From Rhizobium sp. SSA_523 (GTDB taxonomy: Bacteria; Pseudomonadota; Alphaproteobacteria; Rhizobiales; Rhizobiaceae): DNA of 64,000 nt. Position numbers and translations under genes: made by a program. The stretch spans positions 372,001-436,000 of the forward strand of contig NZ_CP129381.1 of NCBI RefSeq assembly GCF_030435705.1, in the 5' to 3' direction. Positions 60,549-64,000 of the stretch are shown piece by piece (positions within the stretch are counted from its first letter, which is position 1; each line of letters starts with the position of its first letter). Under the pieces are notes generated by a model. That model saw only the letters and a program-made list of their open reading frames with translations. It did not search any database and had not been told where the DNA came from.

Positions 60549-61208
60549 ATGACCTTTCGTAACGGCCTCGATTCTCTGCTTCGGCCCGAGGATTCGGTCC
60601 TCGTTCTGATCGATCACCAGCCCTATCAATTGACCAATCTCAATAGCCACGATCCGCAAGCGATCGTCAACAACGTGACAGCCCTTGCCAAGCTGGCAAA
60701 GGCCTTCAACGTCCCGACCATCCTCACCAGCGTGATCGCCGATCGCGGCGGCAAGATCTTCAAGCACATCACCGATGTCTTTCCCGGCCAGGAGGTCATC
60801 GACCGCACCTGGGTTAATACCTGGGAGGACGAGAAAGTGGTCGAGCTGGTCAAGGCGACGGGCCGCAAGCAGCTGATCATTGCCGGTCTGTGGACGGAAG
60901 TCTGCGTGGCGATGCCGGCCATCCAGGCCGCCGGCGAAGGCTGGGACGTGACCGTCATTACCGACGCCTCGGGCGGAAGTTCGCTGGAATCGCACCAGGT
61001 CGCCATCCAGCGCATGATCGCGGCCGGCGTCAACATGATGACCTGGATGGCTTTGGCGGGTGAGTGGCAGCGGGACTGGGCACGGACCGAGCATGTCGAG
61101 GAACTGACGGAAGTCCTGATCTCTCACATGAGCGGCAGCGGCATTGCCTATCTCTGGGAGCAGCAATTGCTGAACACGCCGACCCCGACGAGCAAGGGCG
61201 GTCTTTGA
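60549..61208 (+). CDS. Isochorismatase family cysteine hydrolase (YcaC-like)
   Basis: 219 residues, alpha/beta fold. Catalytic Asp lies in LVLIDHQP (about residue 20) and the nucleophile Cys in GLWTEVCVAMPAIQAA (about residue 118). Those and the length fit the YcaC-like branch, whose members hydrolyse amides or related compounds; the natural substrate is usually unknown. AGGATAC precedes the ATG. It is divergent from a LysR gene and converges with the AlaE-type gene. Confidence 0.87.
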   Translation: MTFRNGLDSLLRPEDSVLVLIDHQPYQLTNLNSHDPQAIVNNVTALAKLAKAFNVPTILTSVIADRGGKIFKHITDVFPGQEVIDRTWVNTWEDEKVVELVKATGRKQLIIAGLWTEVCVAMPAIQAAGEGWDVTVITDASGGSSLESHQVAIQRMIAAGVNMMTWMALAGEWQRDWARTEHVEELTEVLISHMSGSGIAYLWEQQLLNTPTPTSKGGL

Positions 61209-61286
61209 CGCGACGGCGGGGGTGGTGCGGCAGACAGCGATGACCTTCAGAGGGGGCCATCCATGCTGTCGTCGGCATCGCCCTCG

Positions 61287-61303
61287 CCGGCAATGACTGC
61301 CGG
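61287..61303. terminator. Hairpin between convergent hydrolase and AlaE-type genes
   Basis: CCGGCA (61287-61292) and TGCCGG (61298-61303) around ATGAC, in the 111-bp gap of two convergent genes. No U-run. Confidence 0.25.
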
Positions 61304-61319
61304 TGGCGGCCAAACGTGA

Positions 61320-61913
61320 TCACGGAGATCCGATCTCGGTGTTCAACGACATCGGCTTCGAGCCGCCCTTCGGAAGTCCGAAGAGGCGTCGCACCGCATT
61401 GAGAAACGCGCCATAGGGGCGGCCAAGCACCAGCATCATGACGGCCGCGCCGAGAATGCCACTGAGCAGGCCGCCGCCTTCGGCGCCACTGATGGCAATG
61501 ATGGCCGCATAGATCGGCACCTGAAACGTCATCAGGGAGAGGCTGTCCCAGAAGAGCTGCGACATCGTGGTATCGCCGGCGCGCTTCATCATCCAATCCC
61601 GCCACAGGCCGTAGGGCCTTGCCACCGGAACCATGAGCACGGCGCCGAGGAGCCGGGCATTGCAGACTTCCTCCCAGCTCATGCCGGCAATGAAACGCTC
61701 ATTGAGCGCGCCGGTTGCCGTGAAGAAGATCAGGAGCGCCACCGTATCGGCGATGAATGAGCGGCGACGCAGGGACCGACCCGATAGGCGAGCCTCTGCT
61801 GCATCGCTGCCGGGCTGCCTATCTGCAGACTTGCTTGGAGACTGGGTGATGGTAACCTCTCTATCGACGAATGCGGACTTGTCTCTTGCGACTTGTCTCT
61901 TGCGACTGGCCAA
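61320..61913 (-). CDS. alaE: L-alanine exporter AlaE family protein
   Basis: About 150 residues of recognisable AlaE: FIADTVALLIFFTATGALNERFIAGMSWE, then ARPYGLWRDW, QVPIYAAIIAISGA and GRPYGAFLNAVRRLFG (each a conserved block), with four membrane helices. It exports alanine in E. coli. The start is unclear: the only in-frame start above the conserved core is a TTG at 61913, which lies inside a 14-bp tandem repeat and has no ribosome site. The first 45 residues so read are not family-like, and the true start may be an unusual codon nearer residue 20, where GAGAGG precedes. Divergent from the antiporter gene. Confidence 0.78.
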   Translation of the reverse strand: MASRKRQVARDKSAFVDREVTITQSPSKSADRQPGSDAAEARLSGRSLRRRSFIADTVALLIFFTATGALNERFIAGMSWEEVCNARLLGAVLMVPVARPYGLWRDWMMKRAGDTTMSQLFWDSLSLMTFQVPIYAAIIAISGAEGGGLLSGILGAAVMMLVLGRPYGAFLNAVRRLFGLPKGGSKPMSLNTEIGSP

Positions 61914-61960
61914 GCGCGACTGGCCAAGCGCGACTGGCCGAGTGCGATCGGCCGTCGGCG
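61877..61960. repeat. Six-unit 14-bp tandem repeat
   Basis: Six 14-bp units in a row: ACTTGTCTCTTGCG twice, ACTGGCCAAGCGCG twice, ACTGGCCGAGTGCG, then a diverged ATCGGCCGTCGGCG. All keep AC or AT at the start and a closing GCG. The block overlaps the apparent 5' end of the AlaE-type gene; because 14 is not a multiple of 3, unit gain or loss would change the reading frame there. Confidence 0.85.
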
Positions 61961-62175
61961 TGCCTTGGAGACAGGGTAACGCGGATAGCCTCCATTAGGT
62001 GTTGCTTTTTTCGAGACAGACTATTGCAGTTTGCGCGACTATCCAGCGAGGAGCTGCAAGGCTACCTATCATGTCGGCGTCGGAGGGATGTTCAACCGAG
62101 AAGCGTCGAAGGAGCGAAAAAGGCGCCGCCGGCTGTTGTCGGTCGTTGAGGCGGCCGGAATTGAAAGGCGAGTGC
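61961..62175. other. Control region between repeat and antiporter gene
   Basis: 215 bp upstream of the antiporter. It holds a run TTTTTTCGA near 62006 and a GAAAGG ribosome site, but no clear operator. Together with the repeat it makes up the divergent region. Confidence 0.35.
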
Positions 62176-63948
62176 ATGGCTGACGTGAGCCTGGGACAGA
62201 CGATCGGTCCTGCTATTGTTCTGATGGGAGCGGCCGTCGCGGCAGTGCCGTTGTTTCGCCGTCTCGGCCTGGGTTCGGTGCTGGGTTATTTCACCGCCGG
62301 CGTCCTGGTCGGACCGTCGGTGCTTGGCCTGTTTACCGATACGCTGTCCATCCTGCATTTCTCCGAGCTCGGGGTCGTCATGTTCCTGTTCGTGATCGGA
62401 CTGGAATTGCGCCCGCAGAAATTATGGTCCATGCGCGGACAGATTTTCGGCCTCGGCCTTTTGCAGGTGGCGCTGGGCATTGCCGCGCTTGCCCTGACGG
62501 GGATGCTGGTTTTCGGCCTGTCCGCCCCCGTCGCCTTCATTGCCGGCGCCGGTTTTGTCCTCTCCTCGACGGCCGTTATCATGTCGGTGCTGCAGGATCG
62601 CGGCGAGGTTTCCACGCCTGAGGGGCAGCAATCCGTTTCCATTCTTCTCTTCGAAGATCTGATGATCGTGCCGCTCCTGGCGGTCGTGGCCTTTCTCTCT
62701 CCCCTGTCGGACGGCCAGGCCGGGTGGACGAGCATCCTCCTGGGTATCGGCGCTCTGCTTGTGCTGATCGGCGTGGCAAAGTGGGGACTGAACCCGTTCT
62801 TCGCCCTCCTGGCACGGGCGCGAACCCGCGAGGTCATGTCGGCCGGCGCCCTGCTGGTGGTGCTTGCGGCTGCCTGGCTTATGGATATGGCCGGGCTTTC
62901 CATGGCGATGGGCGCTTTCCTTGCCGGCGTCATGCTGTCGAGCTCGAGCTATCGGCACCAGATCGAGAGCGATGTCGAGCCGTTTCGCGGCCTGCTGATG
63001 GGGCTCTTTTTCCTGGCCGTGGGCATGTCGCTCGACCTTTCCGTGGTTGCCGCCGAATGGCTGCTTCTTCTGGCCATGCTCTGCGCTTTCACTCTGGCAA
63101 AAGGCCTCGTGGTCTTCGGCGTTGCGCGTGTCTTCGGCAGTTCCGTGCACGACGCGATCCATCGAACCTCGATGTTCCTCCAGGGCGGCGAATTCGCCTT
63201 CGTGCTTTATGCGGCTGCGGCGACAGGCGGCGTCATCGATGCGCGTGCGAATGCCGTCTTCACGACAGTGGTGATTTTTTCCATGGCGTTGACGCCGCTC
63301 CTGATGATCGTGGCCGACCGTTTCCTGCGCAGCGCACCGCAGATGCATGGTGTGGAAGCCGCGCAAAATCTGAGCGGCCGGGTGCTTATCATCGGCTTTG
63401 GCCGCTTTGGACAGATTGCCTCGCAACTCCTTCTGGCAAAGGGGGTCCACCTGTCGGTCATCGATTCCAATCCCGACCGGATCCGTGAGGCAGGGCGTTT
63501 CGGCTTCAAGGTCTTCTTCGGCGATGGCACACGGCTCGATACGCTGCACCATTCCGGCGCCGGTACGGCCGATGCGCTGATCGTCTGCATCAATGACCCC
63601 AAGGCTGCCCTCCATATCGTGGAGCTGGCGCAGCACGAATTCCCCCAGGCCAAGATCCTGGTGCGAAGCTACGATCGCGGTCATGCGGTCGAGCTGATCC
63701 GCGCCGGCGTGGATTTCGAGATCCGCGAAACCGTCGAATCCGCCTACCAGATGGGCGCGGCCGGCCTGCGCGCGCTCGGCTTTGCCGAGATAGAGGTCGA
63801 GGAAGCGGCCGAAGACGTCCGCCGCCGCGACTATGAGCGCCTGTCCGAACAGGTGCAGGGCGATGCCATGTCGGGTGCGGGCCATCTGCATGTCCGGCCC
63901 GTTCCCGAACCGCTCAGCGGTGCCAGAGCCCATCAAGCGAGAGCTTGA
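62176..63948 (+). CDS. CPA2 family monovalent cation:proton antiporter (KefB/KefC-like)
   Basis: 590 residues: membrane domain of about 11-12 helices (residues 5-385) with the CPA2 pattern MFLFVIGLELRPQKLW and the LSSTAVIMSVLQDRGE strand, then a cytosolic RCK/TrkA-N domain (about 400-520) with VLIIGFGRFGQIASQLL and a Rossmann Asp (VIDSNPDR). K+ efflux systems of this type are gated by glutathione adducts or nucleotide; the partner KefF/KefG reductase is not adjacent. ATG at 62176 with GAAAGG upstream. Alternative upstream in-frame starts give long, non-family N-termini and were set aside. Confidence 0.9.
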   Translation: MADVSLGQTIGPAIVLMGAAVAAVPLFRRLGLGSVLGYFTAGVLVGPSVLGLFTDTLSILHFSELGVVMFLFVIGLELRPQKLWSMRGQIFGLGLLQVALGIAALALTGMLVFGLSAPVAFIAGAGFVLSSTAVIMSVLQDRGEVSTPEGQQSVSILLFEDLMIVPLLAVVAFLSPLSDGQAGWTSILLGIGALLVLIGVAKWGLNPFFALLARARTREVMSAGALLVVLAAAWLMDMAGLSMAMGAFLAGVMLSSSSYRHQIESDVEPFRGLLMGLFFLAVGMSLDLSVVAAEWLLLLAMLCAFTLAKGLVVFGVARVFGSSVHDAIHRTSMFLQGGEFAFVLYAAAATGGVIDARANAVFTTVVIFSMALTPLLMIVADRFLRSAPQMHGVEAAQNLSGRVLIIGFGRFGQIASQLLLAKGVHLSVIDSNPDRIREAGRFGFKVFFGDGTRLDTLHHSGAGTADALIVCINDPKAALHIVELAQHEFPQAKILVRSYDRGHAVELIRAGVDFEIRETVESAYQMGAAGLRALGFAEIEVEEAAEDVRRRDYERLSEQVQGDAMSGAGHLHVRPVPEPLSGARAHQARA

Positions 63949-64000
63949 GCCCGAAGAGGTCCTGCAGCGAGGCAGATAGCCCGGCGCGGGATCCAGAGAC
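63914..64000 (-). CDS. Possible 3' end of a leftward gene
   Basis: An open frame enters from the right edge on the minus strand and ends in TGA at 63914-63916 after about 28 codons (last residues SLDGLWHR). It overlaps the antiporter gene tail by 35 bp in convergent orientation. Too short to recognise; it could be a chance frame. Confidence 0.3.
   Translation of the reverse strand, partial: VSGSRAGLSASLQDLFGLKLSLDGLWHR

Noticed and set aside
61877..61960. CRISPR-like array
   Set aside because: Units are 14 bp and directly abutting with no spacers, and there are no cas genes. It is a short tandem repeat.
1..64000. tRNA, rRNA, integrase, transposase and replication genes
   Set aside because: I looked for cloverleaf-like sequences, transposase motifs and partition or replication genes on both strands and found none I could support. 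Short tRNA-like stretches may be missed by eye.

Overview
The window is GC-rich (low-to-mid 60s % by eye), densely coded DNA. It is built mostly from solute transporters, each packed with its own regulator and a few catabolic enzymes: ABC, TRAP and tripartite tricarboxylate (TTT) systems, six LysR, two LacI, and single GntR, IclR and HxlR regulators. This style, the codon usage and the protein families point to an alphaproteobacterium of the Rhizobiales, most likely a Rhizobiaceae relative (Rhizobium/Agrobacterium/Shinella type). No rRNA, tRNA, replication gene, CRISPR array or insertion sequence was seen. The window reads like an accessory catabolic region of a chromosome, chromid or megaplasmid; that placement is inference.

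Layout. 1-3.5 kb: the N-terminal part of a peptide-type ABC binding protein, then a two-gene c-di-GMP module in which a GGDEF-EAL enzyme overlaps a stand-alone BLUF blue-light sensor by 4 nt. 3.7-11.5 kb: small redox enzymes (SDRs, aldo/keto reductase, tautomerase, SRPBCC and epoxide-hydrolase-like proteins, a Rossmann reductase) interleaved with LysR regulators. 11.5-17.6 kb: an exporter-type ABC protein, a hybrid histidine kinase, an SDR and an aldo/keto reductase remnant. 17.7-23.1 kb: a TTT transporter (tctCBA order on the minus strand) with glucarate dehydratase and a divergent GntR regulator, probably a D-glucarate/galactarate module.

23.2-37.9 kb is the most interesting part. An operon of an inositol-monophosphatase-family enzyme, a cysteine-phosphatase-like protein, a large metallophosphoesterase and a Na/Pi-PhoU transporter faces a LacI regulator. 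Beyond it lies an AfuABC/FbpABC-type ABC importer with three tandem paralogous binding proteins, followed by a second copy of the phosphatase pair. Three similar 16-bp LacI-like operators stand in front of the two divergent blocks. I read this as an import-and-dephosphorylate system for a phosphorylated organic compound (sugar phosphate or inositol phosphate) with a phosphate outlet, rather than an iron transporter; the substrate is unknown.

38-46.5 kb: a LigAB-like extradiol dioxygenase pair, an IclR regulator, and a divergent operon of a citryl-CoA-lyase-like enzyme, class III CoA-transferase, YciI protein, TRAP transporter and FMN reductase, suggesting uptake and CoA-dependent cleavage of an organic acid. 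46.7-52.3 kb: a 1100-residue Ig-like/DUF4214 protein probably exported by type I secretion, an ankyrin protein, and an HxlR/quinone-oxidoreductase pair. 52.5-59.4 kb: a LacI-controlled operon (tandem operators over a clear promoter) with an FAD oxidoreductase and a carbohydrate ABC importer. 59.5-64 kb: LysR/isochorismatase-type hydrolase, an AlaE-type exporter whose 5' end lies in a 14-bp tandem repeat, and a KefB/C-type antiporter.
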